From assembly GCA_038211455.1 (NCBI GenBank), contig JBBQVP010000001.1, positions 24,501 to 88,500 on the forward strand: a stretch of DNA of 64,000 nt, in the 5' to 3' direction. The position numbers and the translations under genes are program-made. The stretch's first letter is position 1, and each line of letters begins with the position of its first letter. Below are positions 17,475 through 25,117 of the stretch, piece by piece. The notes below the pieces were generated by a model. It saw only the letters and a program-made list of their open reading frames with translations, had not been told where the DNA came from and made no database searches. This DNA comes from SZAS-79 sp038211455. GTDB taxonomy: Bacteria > Pseudomonadota > Gammaproteobacteria > Burkholderiales > SG8-39.

Positions 17475-18767
17475 ATGGCCATGGCACCCAGATTCCTTCG
17501 CCGGCTGTTTTCCTCACCGAAAGAGCAGCTCGGCGCACTTGCTGAGGCACTACTCTCGGAACGCGGGGAGGCATCCGGAGTGGCCTGCGCACGCGAGTTG
17601 CTGGACGCGTACGCCTCAGCCGGCGACGAGGTGAGGCGGCAGTTTCTGCAATTGCTGGCTGAACGCTTCGGCGCGGATCCACAGAATGTCGAGAAAGCGA
17701 TTGCGGCATATAAGTCCGACCCGGGTCCCGAGGGGGTCAGGCAGTTGCACAATGCGGCGGAGCCACGGCTGCAGGAATTGCTGCGCAGGCTGAACCTGGC
17801 GCCAGGCGGTACCGCGATCCTGGTGCGGATGCGCGAAGACGTGCTGCGCAACATTTCCGGCAATCCCGGCCTATCGAGTATCGATTCCGATTTCAGGCAC
17901 CTGTTCGTGTCCTGGTTCAACCGAGGGTTTCTCGTACTCAGGCGCATCGACTGGTCGACGCCGGCCGCCATCCTCGAGAAAGTCATTCGCTATGAAGCGG
18001 TACACGAGATCAACAGCTGGGATGAACTGCGTGGCCGGCTCGAGCCAATGGATCGCAGGTGCTTCGCGTTTTTCCATCCCACGCTGATCGACGATCCGCT
18101 GATCTTTGTCGAGGTCGCGCTCACGCGGGACATCCCCAGCGCAATCGCGCCGTTGCTGGGTGTGGCGCAGTCCCCGACCGACCCGAAGCGTGCCAGGACC
18201 GCGGTCTTCTATTCGATCTCGAATTGCCAGAAGGGATTGCAGGGCATCTCGTTCGGCAATTTCCTCATCAAGCAAGTGGTCGACGAACTGCGTCGCGACC
18301 TCCCTGACCTGAAGAATTTTGTGACGCTTTCTCCGGTCCCGGGTTTCGTCGGCTGGCTGCGGCGGGACGGGCAGGCGTGCCTGAATGCCGCGGAGAGGGC
18401 GGCGACCAAGGTCCTGGACCGGCCCGACTGGCACATGGAGGCGGAAACGGAGAAGGCCCTGCAGCCAGTGCTGTCGAGGGCGATCGGAATCTACCTGCTC
18501 ACAGCGAAGCATTCCTCCGGCAAGCCGCGCGATCCGGTGGCGCGCTTCCACCTCAACAACGGGGCGCGCCTTGAGCGGGTCAACTGGCTCGGCGACGTAT
18601 CGCCCAAGGGGTTGCGCGAGGGCGCGGGTTTCATGGTGAATTACCTCTATGACTTGGGCGACATAGAAAAGAATCATGAGGACTTCGTTCATGAGGGCGT
18701 CGTCGCGGCGTCCCGCCAGGTCCGCGGGTTGCAGCGGATACGGCGGCCCGTCGCAGAGAAATCCTGA
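17475..18767 (+). CDS. mcd: Malonyl-CoA decarboxylase
   Basis: Decarboxylates malonyl-CoA to acetyl-CoA and CO2; 430 residues, slightly short of mammalian MCD but usual for bacteria. The N-terminal half is the helical regulatory domain; the C-terminal GNAT-like catalytic domain is marked by CFAFFHPTLIDDPLIFVEVA, YSISNCQKGLQGISFGNFLI and TLSPVPGFVGWL, with the catalytic Ser in the SISNC region and a His in the first of these motifs. The neighbouring CoA-transferase 70 nt downstream could supply malonyl-CoA from malonate, as happens in some malonate pathways, but no dedicated malonyl-CoA synthetase is nearby. Confidence 0.93.
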   Translation: MAMAPRFLRRLFSSPKEQLGALAEALLSERGEASGVACARELLDAYASAGDEVRRQFLQLLAERFGADPQNVEKAIAAYKSDPGPEGVRQLHNAAEPRLQELLRRLNLAPGGTAILVRMREDVLRNISGNPGLSSIDSDFRHLFVSWFNRGFLVLRRIDWSTPAAILEKVIRYEAVHEINSWDELRGRLEPMDRRCFAFFHPTLIDDPLIFVEVALTRDIPSAIAPLLGVAQSPTDPKRARTAVFYSISNCQKGLQGISFGNFLIKQVVDELRRDLPDLKNFVTLSPVPGFVGWLRRDGQACLNAAERAATKVLDRPDWHMEAETEKALQPVLSRAIGIYLLTAKHSSGKPRDPVARFHLNNGARLERVNWLGDVSPKGLREGAGFMVNYLYDLGDIEKNHEDFVHEGVVAASRQVRGLQRIRRPVAEKS

Positions 18768-18837
18768 GCACCATCGAGGCAGCGTGCCGGAATGGATGGA
18801 TAATTCCGCACTGACAACACCTCGCAAGGACACATTC

Positions 18838-20061
18838 ATGGCCGGCCCCCTGTCGCATATCCGCGTACTCGACCTTTCCCGCGTGCTCGCTGGGCCCTGG
18901 TGCGGGCAGAACATGGCCGACCTCGGCGCCGAGGTCATCAAGGTCGAGCGCCCCAAGACCGGCGACGATTCGCGTGCCTACGGCCCACCTTGGGTCAAGG
19001 ACAAAGACGGCAAGGACACCCGGGATTCGGCCTACTTCACCGCCGCCAACCGCGGCAAGAAATCGGTCTCGCTGAACATCTCCAGGCCAGAAGGCCAGGC
19101 GATCGTGCGTGAACTGGCGAAAGTCTCGGATGTGCTGATCGAGAACTACAAGTTCGGTGACCTCGCGCGCTACGGCCTGGGGTACGACGACCTCAAAGCG
19201 ATCAACCCGAAACTGATCTACTGCTCGGTCACGGGGTTCGGCCAGACCGGGCCGTATCGCGAGCACCCGGGCTACGATTTCATGGTGCAGGGCATGGGCG
19301 GGATGATGAGCGTCACCGGTGAGCCCGATGGCGCGCCGGGCGGGGGGCCGCAGCGTGCGGGCGTGCCGGTCGCCGACATCATCACCGGCATGTACGCCTC
19401 GATCGCGATCTGCGCGGCGCTCGCGCATCGCGCCGAGACCGGCGTCGGCCAGCACCTCGATCTCGCGCTGCTCGATTCGCAGATCGCGCTGCTCGCCTAC
19501 CAGAACACCAACTACTTCGCGACCGGTACCCCGCCTGGCCGGATCGGCAACCTGCACCCGAACATCGTGCCGTACCAGCCGTTCAAGACCTCGGATGGCG
19601 ACATCATCGTCGCCTGCGGTAACGACAACCTGTACCGCAAGTTCTGCGAAGCGATCGGCTGCCTGGAATACGTCGCCGACCCGCGCTTCGCAAGCAACGG
19701 CAAGCGCGTGGAGAATCGGGTCGAGCTGACCCGCCTGCTGCAGGCCGTCATGTCGAAGCGCACCACACGCGAATGGATCGAGGTACTCGAAGCGGCGGGC
19801 GTGGCAAACGGCCCGATCAACACCCTCGCGCAGGTCTACGAGGAACCGCAGGTCAAGGCGCGCGGCATCCGCGTCGAGATGGACCACCCGGTGGCAGGCA
19901 AACTGTCGACGGTGGCCAGCCCGATGCGCTTTTCCGCCACGCCGGTCGAATACAAAATCCCCCCGCCCCTGATCGGAGAGCACACCGATGCGATCCTTGG
20001 CGGCCTGCTCGGCAAGAGCGCGGCCGAGATCGCCGCGCTGCGCGACGCTGGCATCCTCTAG
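18838..20061 (+). CDS. Family III CoA-transferase (CaiB/BaiF type)
   Basis: A 407-residue class III CoA-transferase that moves CoA between carboxylates through a covalent aspartyl intermediate. The N-terminus IRVLDLSRVLAGPWCGQNMADLGAEVIKVE and YDDLKAINPKLIYCSVTGFGQTGPY are family signatures; the catalytic Asp is predicted at residue 180 in VPVADIITG. AAGGACAC precedes the ATG at 18838; an upstream in-frame ATG would overlap mcd. The substrate is not evident. Location beside mcd suggests a short dicarboxylate such as malonate, succinate or methylmalonate (inference). Confidence 0.9.
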   Translation: MAGPLSHIRVLDLSRVLAGPWCGQNMADLGAEVIKVERPKTGDDSRAYGPPWVKDKDGKDTRDSAYFTAANRGKKSVSLNISRPEGQAIVRELAKVSDVLIENYKFGDLARYGLGYDDLKAINPKLIYCSVTGFGQTGPYREHPGYDFMVQGMGGMMSVTGEPDGAPGGGPQRAGVPVADIITGMYASIAICAALAHRAETGVGQHLDLALLDSQIALLAYQNTNYFATGTPPGRIGNLHPNIVPYQPFKTSDGDIIVACGNDNLYRKFCEAIGCLEYVADPRFASNGKRVENRVELTRLLQAVMSKRTTREWIEVLEAAGVANGPINTLAQVYEEPQVKARGIRVEMDHPVAGKLSTVASPMRFSATPVEYKIPPPLIGEHTDAILGGLLGKSAAEIAALRDAGIL

Positions 20062-20124
20062 GCTCTTGGCTGCGCGACGCCCGGGGGCCGCGCCACTTCC
20101 GGTCGACGTAAGCCGGCGAAGACC

Positions 20125-20451
20125 CTAGCCGAAGAAAAGCAGGATCAGGTACATCGCGACGGCGCTTGCGATCACGCCGGCCAGCAGGTTCTTGCGGGTC
20201 AGGAATAGGTAGGCGATGAGCGCAATTGCGGTGGCCGCCAGGCGCTGCCAGAGCGCGGTGTGCTCCAGCGCCCCCGAGGGCAGCAGCACGATGCGGCTGA
20301 TGAGCCCGGCCAGTGTGGCAACCGCCACGCAGCCGACCCAGCGGAACAGTTCGCTGTCGGGCGCGATGCGCGCCGACACGGCCGCGCCCACCCCGCGCCA
20401 CAGGTAGGTGGCCGCGCCGCAGGCAATCGCGAGCAGGGTGAATTCAGTCAT
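20125..20451 (-). CDS. azlD: AzlD family branched-chain amino acid exporter small subunit
   Basis: A small hydrophobic protein of 108 residues with three to four helices (LLAIACGAATYLWRGVGAAV; WVGCVAVATLAGLISRIV; LAATAIALIAYLFLT; LLAGVIASAVAMYLILLF). The size and the partner fit AzlD, the small subunit that works with AzlC in export of branched-chain amino acids and their analogues. The start at 20451 overlaps the azlC stop by 4 nt, indicating coupling. Confidence comes mainly from pairing with azlC. Confidence 0.83.
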   Translation of the reverse strand: MTEFTLLAIACGAATYLWRGVGAAVSARIAPDSELFRWVGCVAVATLAGLISRIVLLPSGALEHTALWQRLAATAIALIAYLFLTRKNLLAGVIASAVAMYLILLFFG

Positions 20452-21176
20452 GGCGCCCCCTTGCCCGCAGCGTGCCTTCGCCAGGCGCGGTGGGCCGCAT
20501 AGGCGAGGGTGCCGCCGACGAGCCCACCCGCCAGCACGCTCCATTGCGGCGCAAACAGGTGCACGAGCGGCCCCGTCACCGCGCCCAGCACAAGGGCCGC
20601 CCATCCCTGCGCTTCATTGGTCGAACCGGCCAGCAAAAGCAGGAAGTACATCGGGCTCATGAACACCAGCGCAAGCTTGGCCAGAGGCGGCAGCAGGTCG
20701 CCGGCAAGGTATCCCAGGGCGGTCGCCGCGCTGGCCGCGAGAAGCAGCGTGAAGGTGAAGCCGAAGAAGTAGCCCGGCCGGCGCTCCGGCGGCATCGCCG
20801 GGAAGCGCGCCATCGACCAGGCCCACGCGGTCATCGTGACCATCTGTGCTGCGAGATAGATTTGCCACGGCCGGCAGCGCGCCTCGCGCAGCAGCGGCAT
20901 GAACACCACCGACATGGGCAGGAAGCGTGCCCCCGAGAGCATCACGGTGAGCAGTACCGCGTAGAACGGCGCGCCCAGTGTATGCATCTCGACCAGGATC
21001 AGCTGGCCTGGCAGGGCCCAGATCAAGAGCGTCGAGAGCATGGTGCCCGCAAACGACAGCCCGTGCCCCGCGGCCAGCGCGCCCAGGCCCATGTAGCCCG
21101 CGACGATCACCATCGCGGGGATGCCCGCCGCATGCAGCATGCCTTCGCGCGCCGCGCTGTGCTTTTGGTCGGGCAT
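20448..21176 (-). CDS. azlC: AzlC family branched-chain amino acid permease
   Basis: Integral membrane protein of 242 residues. The early segment IPAMVIVAGYMGLGALAAGHGLS and LIWALPGQLILVEMHTLGAP match the AzlC family (large subunit of the AzlCD exporter; YgaZ in E. coli). About six helices are visible, with basic loops. It heads an azlC-azlD pair on the minus strand that lies 16 nt downstream of the Bug receptor gene, so it could be the tail of the aminotransferase-hydratase-Bug transcription unit. Confidence 0.88.
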   Translation of the reverse strand: MPDQKHSAAREGMLHAAGIPAMVIVAGYMGLGALAAGHGLSFAGTMLSTLLIWALPGQLILVEMHTLGAPFYAVLLTVMLSGARFLPMSVVFMPLLREARCRPWQIYLAAQMVTMTAWAWSMARFPAMPPERRPGYFFGFTFTLLLAASAATALGYLAGDLLPPLAKLALVFMSPMYFLLLLAGSTNEAQGWAALVLGAVTGPLVHLFAPQWSVLAGGLVGGTLAYAAHRAWRRHAAGKGAP

Positions 21177-21192
21177 CTGGGCCTGCGTAATC

Positions 21193-22185
21193 CTAGTTAT
21201 CGATCTTCGCGCCCGAGTCCTTCACGACCTTGGCCCATTTGACGATTTCGCTGCGCACGAGTTTCTCCATCTCGAGCGGCGGCATCCCGCCGGCGGTCGC
21301 GCCCTGCTCGGCCCAGAGTTTCTTCAGGTCGGGATGGTTCATCGCCTTGACGGTTTCCTGGTAGAGCTTTTCCTTGATTTCCGGGCGCGTGCCCTTCAGT
21401 ACCCAGATGCCGTACCAGGTGCGCACCTCGTAGCCGGGCACGCCGGCCTCCATCACGGTGGGCACGGCCGGCAGGACCGGGTTGCGCTCGGCGCTGGTGA
21501 CCGCGAGACCGCGCAGTTTGCCACCCTTGATCTGCGCCGATGAGGTGCCCATGCCGTCGAACGCAAGGTCCACCTGTCCGGCAAGCAGGTCGATCATCAT
21601 CGGCCCTGCCCCGCGATAGGGGATGTGCGTCATGAACGTGCCGGTCATGGTCTTGAACAGTTCCACCGCAAGGTGATGGGTGGTGCCGCTGCCGGCCGAG
21701 CCATAGTTCAGCTTGCCCGGATTGACCTTCGCGTAAGCGATCAGGTCCTTGAGCGTCTTGAAGTCGTGCTTGGGATGGACGGACACCACGTTGGGTATGA
21801 AGGCCGCAACGGTGACGGGTTCGAAGTCCTTTTCCAGGCCGTACGGCAGTTTCGTGTACAGGCTCTCGGCAATGGTGTGATGGACCGCGCCAAAGAACAG
21901 GTTGTAGCCGTCCGGCGCGCGCTTGGCGACGTTGGCCGCGCCGACGGTGCCGCCGGCACCGCCCTGGTTTTCGATGATGAACTGCTGGCCGAGTTGCTGT
22001 GAAAGCTTTGCGGCGATCGGTCGGGCAAAGGTGTCGGTGCCGCCACCCGCCGGGAAGGGGTTGACGAAGGTGACCGGCTTGGTCGGCCAGGCCTGGGCTT
22101 GCGCGGTTGGTGCAATGACTGCAAGCGACAGGCCGGTGGCGATGAGGGTCGCGGCAAGAGGCTTCTTCAATACGATGTGGTGCAC
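21193..22185 (-). CDS. Bug family (TctC-type) periplasmic solute-binding protein
   Basis: A 330-residue periplasmic receptor. A signal peptide is clear (KKPLAATLIATGLSLAVIAP..TAQAQA, cleaved near residue 30), followed by WPTKPVTFVNPFPAGGGTDTFARPIA and the Bug signatures QFIIENQGGAGGTVGAANVAKRAPDGY. Bug proteins bind carboxylates or other small molecules for tripartite tricarboxylate transporters. No tctA or tctB membrane genes lie nearby, so it is an orphan receptor, a very common state in Burkholderiales. The ligand is unknown. Confidence 0.93.
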   Translation of the reverse strand: MHHIVLKKPLAATLIATGLSLAVIAPTAQAQAWPTKPVTFVNPFPAGGGTDTFARPIAAKLSQQLGQQFIIENQGGAGGTVGAANVAKRAPDGYNLFFGAVHHTIAESLYTKLPYGLEKDFEPVTVAAFIPNVVSVHPKHDFKTLKDLIAYAKVNPGKLNYGSAGSGTTHHLAVELFKTMTGTFMTHIPYRGAGPMMIDLLAGQVDLAFDGMGTSSAQIKGGKLRGLAVTSAERNPVLPAVPTVMEAGVPGYEVRTWYGIWVLKGTRPEIKEKLYQETVKAMNHPDLKKLWAEQGATAGGMPPLEMEKLVRSEIVKWAKVVKDSGAKIDN

Positions 22186-22303
22186 GTCTTCTCCTGGGGT
22201 GTTTGGCTGATCTTGGGTCGGCTGTTCGCCCCCGGCAGGCTGCCGGGGCGCGGAATGGTATCAGAGGGTGCGGCCCTGGTTGAGCGCGGGTATCGGCCTG
22301 CGC

Positions 22304-23089
22304 TCAGCGACCTGAAAAATGCGGTTTCTGCTTGGCCAGGAACGCGCTGAACCCGGTGCGGTAGTCCTCGGTGTCGAAGCACGCATAGCCTTCGTCGCGC
22401 TCCGATTCGGTGAGCGGGCGCGGGTCGGCCAGGCGCCGCGCGAATTTCTTGTGCCAGCGCGCGACCAGCGGTGCGCCGGCGGCGATGCGCCGCGCGGTGG
22501 CGAGCGACTCTTCCTCGACCTTTTCGTCGGCCACGACGCGGGTCACGAGGCCCTTGTGTTTCGCCTCTGCAGCGCCGAACACGCGCCCCTCGAGCAGTAT
22601 CTCGAGTGCGGTGGCGCGGCCGACGAGGTCGATCAGTGCGTCCATCTCGGCATAGGCCACGACCAGGCCGAGCTTGTTGATCGGGATGCCGAAGCGGCTC
22701 GATTCGCCGCAGATGCGCAGGTCGCACTGCGAGGCGACTTCCAACCCGCCGCCCACGCAGACGCCGTGGATCATCGCGAGCGTCGGGTGCCGGCATTCGT
22801 GTACCGCACGCATCGCGGTGTCGATCTTGTCGCCGTATTCCTTGGCGACGCGCGCATTGGTGCGCGTGGTTTCGAACTCGGAAATGTCGGCGCCGGCGGC
22901 GAAGGCTTTCTCGCCCGCGCCGCGCAGCACGACCGCGCGCAGGCTCGCGTCGGCGTCCAGCTCGCGCATGAGTTCGCCCAGCCGCATCCACATGGCGAAC
23001 GACATCGCGTTCATCTTCGCGGGATTGTTCAGCGTTACTGTGGCGATGTCGCCGTCGCGCGTGCAGAACACCGGATCGGACACGCTCAT
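22304..23089 (-). CDS. Enoyl-CoA hydratase/isomerase family protein
   Basis: A crotonase-fold protein of 261 residues. The oxyanion-hole segments are AVVLRGAGEKAFAAGADISEF and MIHGVCVGGGLEVASQCDLRI; the first catalytic Glu (in GGGLEV) is present. The second Glu expected in FGxPEi is Asn here (FGIPINKLGLV), so hydration by the usual two-Glu mechanism is doubtful; an isomerase, decarboxylase or other crotonase activity is possible. The start overlaps the aminotransferase stop by 4 nt, so the two are translated together. Confidence 0.87.
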   Translation of the reverse strand: MSVSDPVFCTRDGDIATVTLNNPAKMNAMSFAMWMRLGELMRELDADASLRAVVLRGAGEKAFAAGADISEFETTRTNARVAKEYGDKIDTAMRAVHECRHPTLAMIHGVCVGGGLEVASQCDLRICGESSRFGIPINKLGLVVAYAEMDALIDLVGRATALEILLEGRVFGAAEAKHKGLVTRVVADEKVEEESLATARRIAAGAPLVARWHKKFARRLADPRPLTESERDEGYACFDTEDYRTGFSAFLAKQKPHFSGR

Positions 23090-24297
23090 GCGGCGGCTTT
23101 CTGTTGCTGCGAGGATTTCACGGGCGCGGCCCGGCTCGAGACCAGGTACGCCATCGCGGCCTGCACGCCGCCCTGCTGGTGCGGAACGCCGGCCAGTTCC
23201 AGGCCCATCTCGACGCCGGCGAGGGTGCCCATCAGCGTGAGGTCGTTGAAATCGCCGAGGTGGCCGATGCGAAAGATCTTGCCCGCGAGTTTGCCGAGGC
23301 CCGTGCCGAGCGACATGTTGAAGTTTTCAAGGATCACGCGGCGCACCTCGTCGGCGTTGACGCCGGCCGGCACCATCACCGCGGTGAGGGCGCCCGAGTA
23401 CTCCGCCGGGTTCAGCGCCAGCACTTCCAGGCCCCAGGCGCGCACCGCGCGGCGGGTCGCCTCGGCGTGCCGCTGGTGGCGGGCGAACACATTGGCGAGG
23501 CCCTCCTCGAACAGCATGTCGAGCGCTTCGCGAAGGCCATAGAGCAGGTTGGTCGCGGGGGTATACGGGAAGTAGCCGGTCTTGCCGCTGGCGAGCATTT
23601 CGTCCCAGGCCCAGTAGGCACGCGGCAGTTTTGCATCCCTGGATGCGGCGAGCGCCTTCTCGCTGATCGCGTTGAACGACAGCCCGGGCGGCAGCATCAG
23701 GCCCTTCTGCGATCCAGCCACCGTGACATCCACGCCCCATTCGTCGTGCCGGTAGTCGATCGAGGCGAGCGACGAGATCGTGTCCACCATGTAGAGCGCC
23801 GGATGTTGTGCAGCATCGATCGCGCGGCGCACCTCGGCTATCCGCGAGGTGACGCCGGTCGAGGTCTCGTTGTGCACCACGCAGACCGCCTTGATCGTGT
23901 GGCCCTTGTCCTCCGACAGGCGCCTTGAAATCGCTTCGGGATCCGCGCCATGGCGCCAGTCCCCGGGCAGGAACTCGGTCACCAGGCCCAGTCGCGTCGC
24001 GAGTTTCTGCCAGAGCGCGGCGAACTGGCCGGTCTCGCTCATCAGCACACGGTCGCCAGGCGACAGCGTATTCACCAGCGCGGCCTCCCAGGCGCCGGTG
24101 CCGGAGGCCGGGTAGATCACCACATGGGCGTTAGTCGCGAACACCTTCTTCATGCCGGCGAGGCAGGCTTTGCCGAGCGCGGCAAAGTCCGGGCCGCGGT
24201 GATCCATGGTCGGGAAGTCGATCGCGCGCAGCACCCGGTCGGGGACATTGGTCGGGCCGGGGATCTGGAGGAAATGGCGGCCGGCATGGTAGCTCAT
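23086..24297 (-). CDS. Serine/alanine-glyoxylate aminotransferase family protein (class V PLP)
   Basis: PLP-dependent aminotransferase of 403 residues. Signatures are HFLQIPGPTNVPDRVLRAID at the N-terminus, PASGTGAWEAALVNTLSPGD and the PLP lysine at about residue 198 in VAGSQKGLMLPPG. Homologues transfer amino groups from serine or alanine to glyoxylate (serine cycle, photorespiration). The start at 24297 is chosen because AGGAG lies upstream; an earlier in-frame ATG at 24321 adds eight unusual residues. It is divergent from a GntR regulator that probably controls it. No other serine-cycle gene (hpr, gck, mcl) is in the window. Confidence 0.88.
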   Translation of the reverse strand: MSYHAGRHFLQIPGPTNVPDRVLRAIDFPTMDHRGPDFAALGKACLAGMKKVFATNAHVVIYPASGTGAWEAALVNTLSPGDRVLMSETGQFAALWQKLATRLGLVTEFLPGDWRHGADPEAISRRLSEDKGHTIKAVCVVHNETSTGVTSRIAEVRRAIDAAQHPALYMVDTISSLASIDYRHDEWGVDVTVAGSQKGLMLPPGLSFNAISEKALAASRDAKLPRAYWAWDEMLASGKTGYFPYTPATNLLYGLREALDMLFEEGLANVFARHQRHAEATRRAVRAWGLEVLALNPAEYSGALTAVMVPAGVNADEVRRVILENFNMSLGTGLGKLAGKIFRIGHLGDFNDLTLMGTLAGVEMGLELAGVPHQQGGVQAAMAYLVSSRAAPVKSSQQQKAAA

Positions 24298-24311
24298 GGA
24301 GTGCTCCTGAT

Positions 24312-24393
24312 TTGTATTCAAAAAGTGTTTTCGGCTGCAGCAAAGGGGTGCAGCATTGCGTTTTCTGGTCTATTTTTGTATTATGTATTCAAA
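24312..24393. promoter_or_regulatory. Candidate operator region for the divergent GntR regulator
   Basis: The 114-nt gap between the aminotransferase and the GntR gene is AT-rich and holds an exact repeat TGTATTCAAA at 24313-24322 and 24384-24393, 71 bp apart. The wider site TTGTATTCAA is one base from the palindrome TTGTATACAA, a form typical for FCD-type GntR regulators. A regulator binding both sites could control both divergent genes. This is pattern-based inference. Confidence 0.45.
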
Positions 24394-24411
24394 TTTTACA
24401 GGATGCAAGTC

Positions 24412-25113
24412 ATGGGAAACAGCGAGATGGGCAGCCTGGAAACCCTGGCCGCGGCGCGCATCGAACGCCGCCCGTTGCACGAAGAGGTCATCGACCAGTT
24501 GCGCGATCGCATCGTGCAGGGGGAGCTCGCGCCAGGCGTGCGCCTGAACGAGAGGGTGCTGTGCGAGCAGCTGGGCATCTCGCGCACCCCGCTGCGCGAG
24601 GCGATCAAGATGCTGGCGGCCGAAGGCCTGGTGGAATTGCTTCCAAACCGCGGTTCGATCGTGACCCCGCTCAAGGCCGCCAACATCGCGGACACGCTGG
24701 CGGTGATGGGCGCGCTGGAAGCGGCAGCGGGCGAGCTGGCCTGCACCAACGCCAGCGAGGCCGAGATCAGTGAGATCCGGGCGCTGCATTTTGAGATGCT
24801 CGCGTACCATGCGCGCAATGACCTTGCCGGATACTTCAAGTGCAACCAGCGCATCCATGATCGGATCATCGAGGCTTCGGGAAACCCGGTGCTGACCAAT
24901 ACCTATCGTCAGTTGAATGCCAACGTGTTGCGCGCGCGCTACATGGCCAACCTGTCGCAAGAGCGTTGGGACGTCGCGGTGCGAGAGCACGACGCGATCC
25001 TCGCCGCGCTGGTGGCGCGGGATGCTGTCTGGCTCAAGCGCCTGCTTGCGGAGCATCTCGCGCACAAGGTGGTCAGCGTCATGGGCGCGCTGGCCGCAAA
25101 CGCGGTGGCGTGA
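24412..25113 (+). CDS. GntR family transcriptional regulator, FCD (FadR) subfamily
   Basis: A 233-residue regulator with an N-terminal winged helix (LHEEVIDQLRDRIVQGELAPGVRLNERVLCEQLGISRTPLREAI, about residues 20-70) and a C-terminal all-helical FCD ligand domain with the metal-binding His pattern (NQRIHDRI, REHDAILAAL, LAEHLAHKV). FCD regulators sense small carboxylates and usually act as repressors. The start at 24412 has AGGA upstream; ATG at 24403 is possible. The gene lies divergent from the aminotransferase and 4 nt upstream of the FAD/Fe-S dehydrogenase, so it may control both. Confidence 0.92.
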   Translation: MGNSEMGSLETLAAARIERRPLHEEVIDQLRDRIVQGELAPGVRLNERVLCEQLGISRTPLREAIKMLAAEGLVELLPNRGSIVTPLKAANIADTLAVMGALEAAAGELACTNASEAEISEIRALHFEMLAYHARNDLAGYFKCNQRIHDRIIEASGNPVLTNTYRQLNANVLRARYMANLSQERWDVAVREHDAILAALVARDAVWLKRLLAEHLAHKVVSVMGALAANAVA

Positions 25114-25117
25114 GGGG

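Noticed and set aside
20062..20124. Terminator after the CoA-transferase gene
   Set aside because: The gap is GC-rich but holds no hairpin followed by a T-run in either direction.
22319..23542. + strand open frame of about 407 codons opposite the hydratase and aminotransferase genes
   Set aside because: It crosses the junction of two well-supported minus-strand genes and has no ribosome site or domain.
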